Position numbers and translations under genes: made by a program | Shown: in pieces, positions 37,533-48,223 of the stretch | Layout of the letters: each line of letters opens with the position of its first letter | Position numbering within the stretch: position 1 is the stretch's first letter | Notes under the pieces: model-generated | What the model saw: only the letters and a program-made list of their open reading frames with translations | Database searches by the model: none | What the model was told of the DNA's origin: nothing | Assembly (NCBI GenBank): GCA_018969975.1 | Contig: JAGWXI010000002.1 | Coordinates: 1 to 64,000 of the forward strand | Length of the DNA stretch: 64,000 bases | Direction: 5' to 3' | Source of the DNA: Burkholderiales bacterium | GTDB taxonomy: Bacteria; Pseudomonadota; Gammaproteobacteria; Burkholderiales; Burkholderiaceae_C

Positions 37533-37635
37533 TCAGTATTTTTTCGCTTGGCGCTCTGGGGTTTCGCCAACACACCCATGCCGGGCTGGCTGCGCAAAAA
37601 TTCCCTGCAACGATCCCATAGGTGGGCGACCAAGG

Positions 37636-38124
37636 CTACCTGTTTCGGTAATCCCAAGGTGCCACCGGTCGAGGATCCGACCACAGGCCCAATTGCTGGC
37701 TTTGCGCAGATATTTCGCTGGCACTGTAGGCTTCCCGGTCCCTGATCGACTGCTCGTTTTGGTATTTTTTGTAATGCCAAGCCAAGCCTGATTTGATTTG
37801 TTGATGACAAATATCCAGCGCCCCCACAAACACTTGTCCAACGATACGTCCGTATTTGTCTTTTTTGTTGAAAACAATTCGTACGTTTTTGCCATGAGCC
37901 AATTCAACCAGCGATTGCTTGGATTTTTCGCCAAAGGCCTGCTTTTTTTCCGGGGCATCTATGCCCAGCAGCCTGACCTTGTATGAGGTTTGGCGGTTAT
38001 CCAGTACGGTGAGGGTATCTCCGTCCGCCACAGACACCACTTTCCCCTCCAACATCGTATTCGCATTGGCATCAAAAAATGCAATATTTGCCAACAATGA
38101 AATAAAACACAACATGAACTTCAT
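37636..38124 (-). CDS. thermonuclease family protein (SNase-like)
   Basis: VVSVADGDTLTVLD, KVRLLGIDAPEKKQAFG, YGRIVGQVFVGALDICHQQIKSGLAWHYKKY. Confidence 0.93.
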   Translation of the reverse strand: MKFMLCFISLLANIAFFDANANTMLEGKVVSVADGDTLTVLDNRQTSYKVRLLGIDAPEKKQAFGEKSKQSLVELAHGKNVRIVFNKKDKYGRIVGQVFVGALDICHQQIKSGLAWHYKKYQNEQSIRDREAYSASEISAQSQQLGLWSDPRPVAPWDYRNR

Positions 38125-38257
38125 TAATGAAGTTTATGTTGTTTTTGGCGAATTTATGTATTTTGACCCCTGGCCTGTGTTGGCCGCCTGTTGGAATCTT
38201 GTTTGGAGGAATCACCGCGCCTACCCACACGCCTGGCCAGAGACGAACCCGGGGTGT

Positions 38258-39469
38258 CTAAGTCAGCCAGTTCAGCAGGCCGGTGATCAGCAATGCGTTG
38301 GTGAAATCGATGAAAAATGCACCCACGATCGGCGCCACCAAAAACGCACGTGGCGATGGTCCGTAACGCTGAACCACAGAGTGCATCACAGCCATGGCGT
38401 TGGCCGTGGTTCCAAGCATGAAGCCGGTGAATCCGCCACTCATTACGGCTGCATCGTAATCACTGCCCATGACTTTGAACACCACGAACCAGCAAAAAAC
38501 ACAAACCACGATCACCTGTATTACCAAATTCACCAGCAAGGGTAAGGCGATAGAGGACAACTCCCACAGCCGTAAATTCATCAACGCCACTGCCAGGAAA
38601 AGGGTCAAACAGACCACGCCGATCCGCTCGGTCACACCATGGGGAATCTTGAACCAACCCGTTTTGTCGTCTATGTTGCGAATGATCGAGCCGACGAGCA
38701 TGGCACCCACATAGCCAGGAAGCGTCAAGTCGGCAGACTTCATCACACCGCCCAACCAAGCTCCGATACCCATGGCGATGAGCAACACGCCAATCCCTTT
38801 GAGCACGGCCAGCATGCTGGCTTCATCGTCATTGAATACCTCCGAGGATGGGGATTGATCTGGTTTGCGCGACGCGGACACATTGGTTGAGCGCAGCTGG
38901 TGGCGCTCTAGCAATTTTGTGACAACAGGCCCGCCAACCAAGCCACCCAACACAATGCCAGACATGGCCGCCGCGATGGCCACAGACTCTGCAGCGGCAA
39001 CGCCCGCAGCTGCAAACTGCGGTGCGAATGCCAAGGCAGTGGCTGGCCCACCTGTCAAAGCGGCTGGCCCCATCAAAACACCGAGTAGCAAAGGCTGGTC
39101 AAAAAGCAGCGCAACCCCCATGCCAATCACGCTTTGGATCACCGCGATAAAGGTGGCCAAGGCAAGAAATACCAGCGCCTGGCGGCTGCCTGTTTGCAGC
39201 ATTTTCAGACTTGCGCTCAGTCCAATGGAGGTGAAAAAAGCCGTCATCAATGGCGCCTGCAGCGTGGTGTCAAACTTCACCGTGGCCACATGGAATTCGC
39301 GAAGCATGGAAATCAGCAGTGCCACCAAGAGTCCACCAAATACCGCGGCTGGAATGTTGTAACGCTTGAGCACGGGCAGCCGCTCCAGCATGTGTATACC
39401 GATGAATAAAGCCACGGCACCTACCGCCAGTGTCTGAATGAAATCCAGTGCCAACATGTCAGTCCACAC
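38258..39469 (-). CDS. gltS: sodium/glutamate symporter
   Basis: 403 aa; AAVFGGLLVALL, GPAALTGGPATALAFAP, GGFTGFMLGTTANAMAVM. Confidence 0.93.
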   Translation of the reverse strand: MWTDMLALDFIQTLAVGAVALFIGIHMLERLPVLKRYNIPAAVFGGLLVALLISMLREFHVATVKFDTTLQAPLMTAFFTSIGLSASLKMLQTGSRQALVFLALATFIAVIQSVIGMGVALLFDQPLLLGVLMGPAALTGGPATALAFAPQFAAAGVAAAESVAIAAAMSGIVLGGLVGGPVVTKLLERHQLRSTNVSASRKPDQSPSSEVFNDDEASMLAVLKGIGVLLIAMGIGAWLGGVMKSADLTLPGYVGAMLVGSIIRNIDDKTGWFKIPHGVTERIGVVCLTLFLAVALMNLRLWELSSIALPLLVNLVIQVIVVCVFCWFVVFKVMGSDYDAAVMSGGFTGFMLGTTANAMAVMHSVVQRYGPSPRAFLVAPIVGAFFIDFTNALLITGLLNWLT

Positions 39470-39884
39470 TGCTTCGGGGAATGCTGCAATAAAACTGTTC
39501 GCCGCCAGAGCCGCTGACTTCCAAAAATACTTGTCCCTGGTTGGCGTACAAATCCCGACGTACCACGCCCCCCATCATTTCAGCTTCGGTTTGGCAGCGC
39601 CAGTTTTGCGCGTCTTTGACGGTACAGCCCGACCATTGACGTTGCGTCAGCATGTCGGCACCACGCCAGGTTTTCTCGGAAACCACCTGTTGGTTGGCAT
39701 CCACCTCAAAGGAGCTGGGACTTGCGCCAAAGGGCGAGCATTCGCTGCGGCAAGCGGCAACATCGCTGGTACCCAGTGGGCGAGGACATTCTCGAAACTC
39801 GTAGTAAAGAGGTGAGGCATGGGCCAGACCGCTGAATAAAACAGGTAGAAGCCATGTGGTGGTGTTGGGCATGTGCAAAGTCAA
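39459..39884 (-). CDS. exported hypothetical protein
   Basis: 141 aa with signal peptide (NTTTWLLPVLFSGLAHA) and several Cys; overlaps gltS start. Confidence 0.55.
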   Translation of the reverse strand: MTLHMPNTTTWLLPVLFSGLAHASPLYYEFRECPRPLGTSDVAACRSECSPFGASPSSFEVDANQQVVSEKTWRGADMLTQRQWSGCTVKDAQNWRCQTEAEMMGGVVRRDLYANQGQVFLEVSGSGGEQFYCSIPRSSVD

Positions 39885-40081
39885 AACGCTCCCCTGTGAT
39901 GTCTGAAAGCCAGTCTAGCGCACGCGGCCAAACTGCGGCTCGACCACTTTGACCAAATTATCTGGTATTTTGTCCATGTATTGAATAGGTATTTCAAGAT
40001 ATTTTGAATTTATTTTATTTAATTCATGTTTTGTCCAATTTAAAGCTTGTCAAAATCTGAAACTCTGTTAATATTCGTTCA

Positions 40082-40525
40082 TTGAATTTCAACAAACAGG
40101 AGCTTCACATGACCCACCAATTTACTCTCGCCGTATGCATTTTGGTATCAGCCGTTACCGCGTCAGGTATTGCCTCAGCGGCGACTGTGAATGCTGCCGA
40201 ACCCTCTGTGTTGATCGCCAGCAACCAAAGTACTTGGTCTTATGCTGCGCTGGACCGTGCGCAAGGTGTCACACAAGTCCGCGAATTCCATGACATGGGT
40301 GCCAGTGGCGTTCAGCAAATCGATTATGTTGTCAACTGCAGCAATCAAACCATGGCCATGTCTGGATTCCAAGTTCATACTGCCCAAGGCACTTTGTTGC
40401 CAAACGCTGCCTCTGCCTCTGGCCAAACACTTCGTTTTTATGCGCCTGTCATCGAGCACGACAAACAAATCGCCAGCAATGTGTGCGGAAAGTTAATGGC
40501 TTTGAATGCCTACTCAGACAACTGA
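40082..40525 (+). CDS. exported surface-adhesin E-like protein
   Basis: Likely start 40109 after AGGAG; signal peptide; DYVVNCSNQTMAMSGFQ and C-terminal NVCGKL pattern. Confidence 0.65.
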   Translation: MNFNKQELHMTHQFTLAVCILVSAVTASGIASAATVNAAEPSVLIASNQSTWSYAALDRAQGVTQVREFHDMGASGVQQIDYVVNCSNQTMAMSGFQVHTAQGTLLPNAASASGQTLRFYAPVIEHDKQIASNVCGKLMALNAYSDN

Positions 40526-40579
40526 TTTCAGGCCGTGAAGGCCTTTACCCGCTGAACAAATCACATTATTTGTTTACCC

Positions 40580-40606
40580 AAATGCCCCTTTCGGGGCATT
40601 TTTTTG
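40580..40606 (+). terminator. Rho-independent terminator
   Basis: AATGCCCC-TTTC-GGGGCATT followed by TTTTT. Confidence 0.9.
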
Positions 40607-40697
40607 CGCGCTTCCAGCAGTCGCATACCTAGGGTTAATACTTAGAAAAAGCCTGAATGCCAACGCACTGGATGGGCTAGACTGACCGAAAATACTG

Positions 40698-42374
40698 ATG
40701 AGTATTTTAATGTACTTACTAGAAGGTTCGGTGTGGTTCATGGAAAAAGCTGATGTTTTGGTGGTTGGGGCAGGTTTTGCAGGACTGCGGGCGCTGTACA
40801 AATTCCGCTCGCTGGGCTACAAAGTTCAAGTCATAGAGGCCAGTGCCGACGTTGGCGGTGTTTGGTATCACAACGGCTATCCCGGTGCCAGATGCGATGT
40901 CGAAAGTTACGACTATTCGTACAGCTTTTCACCTGAGCTGGAGCAGGAATGGCGTTGGACCGAGCGTTACGCCACCCAACCTGAAATATTGCGATACATC
41001 AACCATGTGGCAGAACGATTTGACCTGCGCAAAGACATCCAATTTCATACGCGAATGACCCAGGCCAATTACGATGAAAAGTCTGCCCAATGGGTGATCA
41101 CCACAGACACTGGCAAAGTATTTCAATCGCGGTTTTTGATGATGTGCGTGGGCCAACTCTCCGCGCCCAAGACCCCCGCATACCCTGGACTGGAATCTTT
41201 CAAAGGCGAAGTGATTCACAGTGGCAAATGGCCAAAGCGACAAGTGGAATATGCAGGTAAACGCGTGGCCATCATCGGTACCGGTTCCTCTGGCATGCAA
41301 ATGACACCTGTGATCGCCAACGAAGCCGCACACCTGACGGTGTTTCAACGCACGCCCAACTACAGCATTCCCGCGGCCAATGCACCTGTTTCTGATGACG
41401 AAGACAAATGGGTCAAAGCCAATTACCGTCAGCGCAGAGAGCGTGCTTGGAACTCTCCTACTGGTTTAGGGTTCATGCCCAACAAAACCTCTGCATTAGA
41501 GGTCACGCCCGATGAGCGTCAGAAAGCTTATGAAGCGTCATGGAACAGATTGGGCTTTGGATTTGCCCTCACCTACTACGACATATTGCTCAACAAGCAA
41601 GCCAACGACACTGCTGCGGAATTCATTCGCAAAAAAATCGCTGGCTTGGTGAATGACCCGGTATTGCGTGAAAAGCTGACACCGAAAGACCATCCGTTTG
41701 CGTCCAGAAGACCGTCGGTAGACAGCGGTTATTTTCAAGCGTTCAACCGCGACAACGTCGAGTTAGCAGATGTACGGGAATTTCCTATTTTGGAGTTCAC
41801 GCCAGAGGGCATCCGTACCCCACACAAGCATCACCAGTTTGACATGGTCATTTTCGCCACAGGTTTCGATGTTTTCACTGGCTCTTTGTTCAAACCGGAC
41901 ATCATTGGCAGACACGGCATGACATTGAAAAACAAATGGGCAGACGGACCTGTCACGCATTTGGGTATTGGGGTGTCTGATTTTCCCAATATGTTCATCG
42001 TGGTGGGACCGGGCAGCCCTTCGTTGCTGAGCAATGTGCTGGTTTCAACCGAAGAACAAATTGACTGGATGGCAGGTTTGGCACAAACCATGAAGAAACA
42101 AGGCGCAGTTGAGGTAGAAGTCGAACCGCAAGCCGAAAAAGCCTGGGGACAACATATCAATGACCGTGTCAAAGAAACGCTTTATCTCAGCACTGACTCT
42201 TACTACAACGGCGCCGAGGTGGCTGGTAAACCCCGTGTGTTCATGCCCTATTCAGGCGGTGTTCGAGGTTATCGAAGAATCCTGCAACAGTGCGCCAGCG
42301 AAGGCTATTCGGGATTTCGTTTTTATCCATCACCCGCTGCGCTGACCCGGGGCGAAGATCTTGCAAAAGCATGA
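40698..42374 (+). CDS. Baeyer-Villiger-type flavin monooxygenase (cyclohexanone monooxygenase-like)
   Basis: GAGFAGLRALYKFRSLG, GGVWYHNGYPGARCDVESYDYSYSF, FKGEVIHSGKWP, IGTGSSGMQ, FATGFDVFTGS; possible start 40740. Confidence 0.92.
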   Translation: MSILMYLLEGSVWFMEKADVLVVGAGFAGLRALYKFRSLGYKVQVIEASADVGGVWYHNGYPGARCDVESYDYSYSFSPELEQEWRWTERYATQPEILRYINHVAERFDLRKDIQFHTRMTQANYDEKSAQWVITTDTGKVFQSRFLMMCVGQLSAPKTPAYPGLESFKGEVIHSGKWPKRQVEYAGKRVAIIGTGSSGMQMTPVIANEAAHLTVFQRTPNYSIPAANAPVSDDEDKWVKANYRQRRERAWNSPTGLGFMPNKTSALEVTPDERQKAYEASWNRLGFGFALTYYDILLNKQANDTAAEFIRKKIAGLVNDPVLREKLTPKDHPFASRRPSVDSGYFQAFNRDNVELADVREFPILEFTPEGIRTPHKHHQFDMVIFATGFDVFTGSLFKPDIIGRHGMTLKNKWADGPVTHLGIGVSDFPNMFIVVGPGSPSLLSNVLVSTEEQIDWMAGLAQTMKKQGAVEVEVEPQAEKAWGQHINDRVKETLYLSTDSYYNGAEVAGKPRVFMPYSGGVRGYRRILQQCASEGYSGFRFYPSPAALTRGEDLAKA

Positions 42375-42383
42375 GTTTGGTCC

Positions 42384-43019
42384 ATGAATACATCCGTTGA
42401 ACCTCAAGATCTTCGAGAAGCCATTTCACATCTGAAACGTGAACGGATTGTGGCCGCCGCTGTTGACCTGTTTTATCGCAACGGTTATGGAAAAACAACG
42501 CTGGAGCAAGTTGCCAACGAACTGCAAGTCACCAAGCCTTTTATATACGCACACTTTTCTTCAAAAAACGAATTGTTGGTAGAAATTTGTTCTCGTGCCA
42601 TTCGCTTAGCGCATGAATCTCTCAATCGCGCCATGGCACAAGACGCCTGCGCAACCGAACGTCTTGAAACTGTGGTCCGAGATTTTCTTCGCGCTGTTTT
42701 GAACCATCAGCCCCATGCCATGATTTTCAGCCGTGAAGAAAAAGAACTCGAACAAAAGGACCGTGAGGCCATCAATTTGCTTCGACGTGATTTCGACAGA
42801 CGCTTGGTGGAGTTGATCAACTTGGGCGTTTGCGCTGGAGAATTTGAAGTGGCAGATGTGCAACTTGCCGCTTTGGCGATCGGCGGCATAGTGGGTTGGG
42901 CTCCTGTGTGGTTCAGACAAAGCGGTCGTCTAACGCTGGAAGAAGTCGCCTCGCATTTGGCATCTTTGGCGTTGGGCATGGTTCGTTCACCAGCACAACG
43001 GGGTTCTCATGCAAGCTGA
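42384..43019 (+). CDS. TetR-family regulator
   Basis: RIVAAAVDLFYRNGYGKTTLEQVANELQVTKPFIYAHFSSKNELL. Confidence 0.94.
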   Translation: MNTSVEPQDLREAISHLKRERIVAAAVDLFYRNGYGKTTLEQVANELQVTKPFIYAHFSSKNELLVEICSRAIRLAHESLNRAMAQDACATERLETVVRDFLRAVLNHQPHAMIFSREEKELEQKDREAINLLRRDFDRRLVELINLGVCAGEFEVADVQLAALAIGGIVGWAPVWFRQSGRLTLEEVASHLASLALGMVRSPAQRGSHAS

Positions 43020-43893
43020 TCACACGACCACCCGGCAACGCATGGCCGTCATAGGTGGCGGCACCATGGGTGTTGGTATTGCCTATGTATTTGCGGTTTC
43101 TGGCTGGCATGTTTGTGTTGTTGAGCCTCATGACGACAAACATTTGGCCATGCGTCAAACACTGAAGGACGCGGTCTCCAGTGGCCTCCAACGCGGAAAG
43201 CTCACAGACACCCAAGCCGAGGCAGTCTTGCATGGGATTCAACGCGTCACCTCGGTCGCAGAGTTACCCCTGCATCTGGATTTGGTGATTGAATCGGTTC
43301 CCGAACGATTGGCATTGAAATTACAAATTTTGGCGGATGCAGCCAAACTACAACCACGCGTCATTGCCAGCAATACCAGTTCAATGTCGATCAACCAACT
43401 CGCGGGCTCTGTGTCAGATGCTTCTGCATTTTTAGGGATGCATTTTTTCAACCCTGTGTGGTCATTGCCCATGGTCGAATTGATTCGGTCTGAGCACACG
43501 AGTGAAGAAACATTGGCTTTGGCCAAAACATGGTCGCAAGGTATTGGCAAAACCACCATCACGGTGCGTGACATACCTGGCTTTGCCACCAGTCGACTGG
43601 ACTTGATCGCCTCGTTGGAAGCCATGCGCATGCTAGAGGACAGAGTGGCCAGCGCTGAAGACATCGACCATGCCATGGTCACGGCATATCGTCACCCCAT
43701 CGGGCCTTTGCGTTTGAGTGACATCGTAGGTTTGGATGTAAGACTCGACATTGCCAGACAACTACACAAAGCGCTCGGCCCAAGGTACGCGCCTCCCCGA
43801 CTGTTGGAGAACATGGTTGCCAACGGAAAGCTAGGAAAGAAAACAGGCCAAGGATTTTTCAACTGGTCAGAAACCACATCTCAAAACCATTAA
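43009..43893 (+). CDS. 3-hydroxyacyl-CoA dehydrogenase
   Basis: VIGGGTMGVGIAYVFAVSGWHV, IASNTSSMSINQLA, GMHFFNPVWSLPMVELI. Confidence 0.94.
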   Translation: MQADHTTTRQRMAVIGGGTMGVGIAYVFAVSGWHVCVVEPHDDKHLAMRQTLKDAVSSGLQRGKLTDTQAEAVLHGIQRVTSVAELPLHLDLVIESVPERLALKLQILADAAKLQPRVIASNTSSMSINQLAGSVSDASAFLGMHFFNPVWSLPMVELIRSEHTSEETLALAKTWSQGIGKTTITVRDIPGFATSRLDLIASLEAMRMLEDRVASAEDIDHAMVTAYRHPIGPLRLSDIVGLDVRLDIARQLHKALGPRYAPPRLLENMVANGKLGKKTGQGFFNWSETTSQNH

Positions 43894-43905
43894 ACCTCTA
43901 AGCTT

Positions 43906-45081
43906 ATGTCAAATATTTTTGGTTCCACCCTGGTTGATACCGCTGAACACCACCCTATGCTTCGCGACAGCGTGGCAAAGTTGGTAGGTGGCTTTGGCCG
44001 TCGCTATTTTCAAGACGTTGTCAAGCGAGACGCCAAGCCAGTTGAACTCTGGCAGGCCATGGGTGATGCAGGCTTTTTGGGCGTGCACATTGCCGAGGAA
44101 TACGGCGGCGGTGGCAGTGGCTTGGCCGACTACAACGTGATCGTGGAGGAAGCCGCTGCACAAGGCTGCCCCATGTTGTCATTGGTGATCAACTCCATTT
44201 GTGCGCCGATTATCCAAGCGCACTGCACGCCTGCACTCAAACAAGAATGGTTACCAGGATTGGCCAGCGGCAAACAACGAATGTCGTTTGCCATCACCGA
44301 ACCCAATGCAGGAACCAACACACACAAGGTCACCACGACAGCGCGTTCACATAGCAACGGCTGGGTTCTGAACGGCACCAAGTACTGGACCTCTGGGGTG
44401 GACGAGGCCGATGCCATCATGGTGGTGTGCCGCAGCGAAATGGTCGATGCCCAAGGCAGGCACCAATTGTCATTGTTCATCGTGCCCGCCAATGCGCCAG
44501 GTATCACGCGAACACCGATTGAAACGGCATTGCATGTTCCAGAAACTTCATTCACCCTGTTTTTTGACAATGTGCAACTCGGTCCAGATGCTTTGGTGGG
44601 ACAAGAAGGCCAAGGATTGCGTCATGTGTTTGCAGGGCTCAACCCAGAGCGGGTGTGCGCTGCTGCGATCAACAACGGCATTGCCCGATATGCGATTGAA
44701 AAAGGTTCGCAACAGGCCAAAGATCGTTCAGTGTGGAACACACCGATAGGCGCCCACCAAGGTATTGCGCATCCTTTGGCCAAATCGTACATTGCCGTGC
44801 AACAAGCGCGTTTGATGACTGCGCGGGCAGCTGCACTGTCCGATGCAGGATCTCCTGATGCCGGTGAGGTGGCCAACATGGCGAAATTCGCAGCGGCCGA
44901 TGCTTCTCTGGAAGCGCTTGACCAAGCGATTCAAATTCATGGCGGCAATGGACTGGCCATTGAATATGGACTGGCTGACTTGTGGTTCATTGCCCGGTTA
45001 CACAAAACCGCGCCAGTCAGCCGTGAAATGATTCTTAACTTTGTGGCACAGCACAGCTTGGGCTTGCCAAAGAGCTACTGA
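43906..45081 (+). CDS. acyl-CoA dehydrogenase
   Basis: MSFAITEPNAGTNTHKVTTTA, QGLRHVFAGLNPERV, QIHGGNGLAIEYGLADLWFIARLHKTAPVSREM. Confidence 0.95.
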   Translation: MSNIFGSTLVDTAEHHPMLRDSVAKLVGGFGRRYFQDVVKRDAKPVELWQAMGDAGFLGVHIAEEYGGGGSGLADYNVIVEEAAAQGCPMLSLVINSICAPIIQAHCTPALKQEWLPGLASGKQRMSFAITEPNAGTNTHKVTTTARSHSNGWVLNGTKYWTSGVDEADAIMVVCRSEMVDAQGRHQLSLFIVPANAPGITRTPIETALHVPETSFTLFFDNVQLGPDALVGQEGQGLRHVFAGLNPERVCAAAINNGIARYAIEKGSQQAKDRSVWNTPIGAHQGIAHPLAKSYIAVQQARLMTARAAALSDAGSPDAGEVANMAKFAAADASLEALDQAIQIHGGNGLAIEYGLADLWFIARLHKTAPVSREMILNFVAQHSLGLPKSY

Positions 45082-45091
45082 AGCGCACAAC

Positions 45092-46624
45092 ATGAACACC
45101 AGTTTTGCCCATCTTCTTCGAGAGCATGCGCGGGTCAGGCCGAACTCGCCCGCGCTGACTTTTGAAGATGAGACATGGACTTTTTCGCAACTTCACGCCA
45201 AAAGTTCGCAAGCAGCCAATGCCATGCTGGCTGCTGGCGTGAAAGCAGGTGACAGGGTCGCTTTGCTGTCCAAAAATTGTGCAGAGTGTTTTTTACTACT
45301 TTATGCATGCAACAAAATCGGCGCCATTTTCACTGGTCTCAATTGGCGTCTGGCCCCTGCTGAAATAGAAGCCATTGCATTAGACGCACAACCTGCATTG
45401 GTAGTGGTGTCACCCCACGAGTTGGCGCTGTTGACACCCGCGGTCAAAGCCATGCCGTGTATACGCCAAACCATGGTCCTGGGCGATGACTTCAAAGCAT
45501 GGTGCGATGCGCACAGCACCACAGATACAGGCTACGCAGGTGCGCCAACGGATGTCGCTTTATTGCTGTACACATCTGGCACCACTGGCTTGCCCAAAGG
45601 GGTGATGCTCACCCATCGCAACATGTCCTATACACCTCGGCTGGCGTCTGAATCGTGGGGCATGGGCCCCGACAGTGTCAATTTGGTGGCGATGCCCATG
45701 TTCCACATTGGTGGTTGTGGCTATGGTTCAAGCACCATGACCGTGGGTGGTCACACCGTGTTGATTCGCGAGGTCAATCCCGCTCGAATCATTGCATTGA
45801 TTGAGCAGTACAAAGTCACGCATACATTTTTGGTACCGACTGTGGTGCAGTCCTTGCTGGAAGTACCCGGTGTTCAACAGTCTGATCTCAGCAGTTTGTC
45901 GTTGCTGATGTACGGCGCTGCACCGATGGGCGATGTGTTGTTGCGCCGGGCCATGGACATATTGCCATGCCAGTTCATGCAAGCCTATGGCATGACAGAA
46001 ACAGCGGGCACGGTTGTGGTGTTACCGCCTGAGGACCATGCACCAGAAGGTCCAGGTTCCTCATTGCTCAAATCTGTCGGACGCGCCTTGCCTTGGGTTG
46101 AACTTCGTGTGGTAGATCCGGCCACCAACCAAGACACGCCCATAGGTGAAGTGGGTGAAATCTGGTTACGTACCGACATGAATACCGTGGGCTATTGGAA
46201 CAAGCCCGATGAAACCGCCCAAACCATCCAACAAGGAGGTTGGTTGCGCACTGGAGATGCTGCTTATCTGGACGACAAGGGTTATGTGTTTTTGTTCGAC
46301 CGGTTCAAAGATTTGATCATCTCTGGCGGTGAAAACATATACCCCGCTGAAGTCGAAAATATTTTGAATGGACATCCTGCCGTGCTGGAAGTGGCTGTCA
46401 TCGGTGTACCGCACGAGCGTTGGGGTGAAACGCCCAGAGCGGTGGTGGTGCTGCGCACCGGAATGCATGCCACCGAACAGGCATTGATTGATTACACGCG
46501 AGAGCGTTTGGCCCATTACAAATGCCCAACCTCGCTGGTCTTCACACAGACATTGCCGCGCAACGCTTCAGGAAAGCTTTTGAAGCGCGAACTCCGATTG
46601 ACCCAAAAGGCGCAAACCGCATGA
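45092..46624 (+). CDS. acyl-CoA synthetase (AMP-forming)
   Basis: LLYTSGTTGLPKGVMLTH, QAYGMTETAG, RTGDAAYLDDKGYVFLFDRFKDLIISGGENIYPAEVE, RNASGKLLKREL. Confidence 0.95.
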   Translation: MNTSFAHLLREHARVRPNSPALTFEDETWTFSQLHAKSSQAANAMLAAGVKAGDRVALLSKNCAECFLLLYACNKIGAIFTGLNWRLAPAEIEAIALDAQPALVVVSPHELALLTPAVKAMPCIRQTMVLGDDFKAWCDAHSTTDTGYAGAPTDVALLLYTSGTTGLPKGVMLTHRNMSYTPRLASESWGMGPDSVNLVAMPMFHIGGCGYGSSTMTVGGHTVLIREVNPARIIALIEQYKVTHTFLVPTVVQSLLEVPGVQQSDLSSLSLLMYGAAPMGDVLLRRAMDILPCQFMQAYGMTETAGTVVVLPPEDHAPEGPGSSLLKSVGRALPWVELRVVDPATNQDTPIGEVGEIWLRTDMNTVGYWNKPDETAQTIQQGGWLRTGDAAYLDDKGYVFLFDRFKDLIISGGENIYPAEVENILNGHPAVLEVAVIGVPHERWGETPRAVVVLRTGMHATEQALIDYTRERLAHYKCPTSLVFTQTLPRNASGKLLKRELRLTQKAQTA

Positions 46625-47418
46625 CGACGACACCATCGACCAACACACCAACACCCGTCACGCTGTTGCGCAGATGGGTGGTGGATTATTTCAACAGCCA
46701 TGACGCTTCTGTGGCCCACGAATTCATTGCACCCAGCTATGCATTGGAAATTGGCGATCATGTGTTTGCTGGACGTGATGAACAATGGCTACCAGCGGTT
46801 GCACAGCAAATGCAAACCTTTCCAGGCATGGGTATGACGGTGCACCAAATCGTCAGCACGCATGACAAGGTGGCTGCCTACTTCAGCGAACACGGAACTT
46901 CCAATGGGCGCACCGCTGTTTGGTCGGGAGTGGCTATTTACCGCAGCGATGGCCAGGTATTGACGGGTTGTGTGGCACAAGAGGATTACATGACACGCCA
47001 GCGCCAACTCAAAAGCGGTTTGTGCGATCCGGTGGAACCACCCTCCCCTGATCCTTGGGGCACAGCCATACTTCCCCCCAATATGACTGCGGAATCTGTG
47101 GTCCGCGAATGGTTGTCGCAAGCCTGGCCCAGTGACACAGTGCGATGTGACGACGAACACATCTCAGGTGTGCCTTTGGTTTTTGAAGTGCGCTCTACCG
47201 AGTTCACCGAGCTATTTTCTTGTGGTGACGATGTGGCATTTCATGTCCGACAAACTGGCTTGTACCTGTCAGGCATTGCAGGCCTTGATGCATGCGCAAC
47301 ACCCATGGTGCTCAATGGCAACGGTATTGTCAAAGTAGCCCAAGGGAAAGTGGTGTCAGGCCGTGTGATACGCGATCGACTCGGACTGAAAAGCCGTTTA
47401 CAAAAGGCCTTGGCATGA
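46621..47418 (+). CDS. SnoaL/NTF2-like protein, apparently two tandem domains
   Basis: N-terminal LLRRWVVDYFNSHDASVAHEFIAPSYALEIGDHVFAGRDEQW SnoaL-like; second region VREWLSQAWPSDTVRCDDEHISGVPLVFEVRSTEFTELFSCGDDVAFHVRQTGLY. Confidence 0.75.
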   Translation: MTTTPSTNTPTPVTLLRRWVVDYFNSHDASVAHEFIAPSYALEIGDHVFAGRDEQWLPAVAQQMQTFPGMGMTVHQIVSTHDKVAAYFSEHGTSNGRTAVWSGVAIYRSDGQVLTGCVAQEDYMTRQRQLKSGLCDPVEPPSPDPWGTAILPPNMTAESVVREWLSQAWPSDTVRCDDEHISGVPLVFEVRSTEFTELFSCGDDVAFHVRQTGLYLSGIAGLDACATPMVLNGNGIVKVAQGKVVSGRVIRDRLGLKSRLQKALA

Positions 47419-48185
47419 ACCCCATCCCTACTGTTCTTGTCACGCAAGAAGAAAACATTCTTGTCATCACCATCGATCGACCTGCGGTGCGAAACGCGAT
47501 TGACCACCGCACTTCGCAGGCCTTGGCTGATGCCATGGACAGATTGGACAACGACCCCACTGTCGCAGTCGGGATTCTGACCGGCGCGGGCGGTCACTTT
47601 TGTTCGGGCATGGACTTGAAAGCCTTCGTCAATGGCGAGCGGGTTGAACTGCCTGGCAGAGGACTGGGCGGCATGATTGAAACCCCTCCGCTCAAGCCCA
47701 TCATCGCTGCCGTGGAGGGCTATGCACTGGCGGGTGGATTTGAAATAGCTTTGGCTTGCGACTTGTTGGTCGCGTCTGAAAATGCAGTGTTTGGGTTGCC
47801 GGAGGTCAAAAGAGGTTTGATCGCAGGTTCAGGCGGGCTGATTCGTTTGCCCCAAAAAATTCCGCGCCAAATTGCGATGCAATATGCGCTCACTGGTGAC
47901 TTGATGACTGCCAGCGATGCCCGCCAATGGGGACTGGTGAATGAATTGACATCAGCCGGCCAAGCGTTGGCAGCCGCAAAAGTATGGGCCCAAAAAATCG
48001 CCGCCAACGGACCCGTGGCCGTCAAAATGGCCAAGCATGTCATGTCGCAATCTGTCTATTGGTCGATCGATGAACTGTGGACAAAGCAAAACCAGGTGCT
48101 TGAGACAGTGATCCAATCCCAAGATGCCCGTGAGGGCGCCATGGCTTTCAATGAAAAGCGAACCCCTGTTTGGGCTGGCCGCTGA
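47415..48185 (+). CDS. enoyl-CoA hydratase/isomerase
   Basis: GILTGAGGHFCSGMDLKAF, IIAAVEGYALAGGFEIALACDLLVASENAVFGLPEVKRGLIAGSGGLIRLP. Confidence 0.95.
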   Translation: MNPIPTVLVTQEENILVITIDRPAVRNAIDHRTSQALADAMDRLDNDPTVAVGILTGAGGHFCSGMDLKAFVNGERVELPGRGLGGMIETPPLKPIIAAVEGYALAGGFEIALACDLLVASENAVFGLPEVKRGLIAGSGGLIRLPQKIPRQIAMQYALTGDLMTASDARQWGLVNELTSAGQALAAAKVWAQKIAANGPVAVKMAKHVMSQSVYWSIDELWTKQNQVLETVIQSQDAREGAMAFNEKRTPVWAGR

Positions 48186-48223
48186 GACACTCGCAAACCA
48201 TCAAAAATTTTCCAGGAGACACC

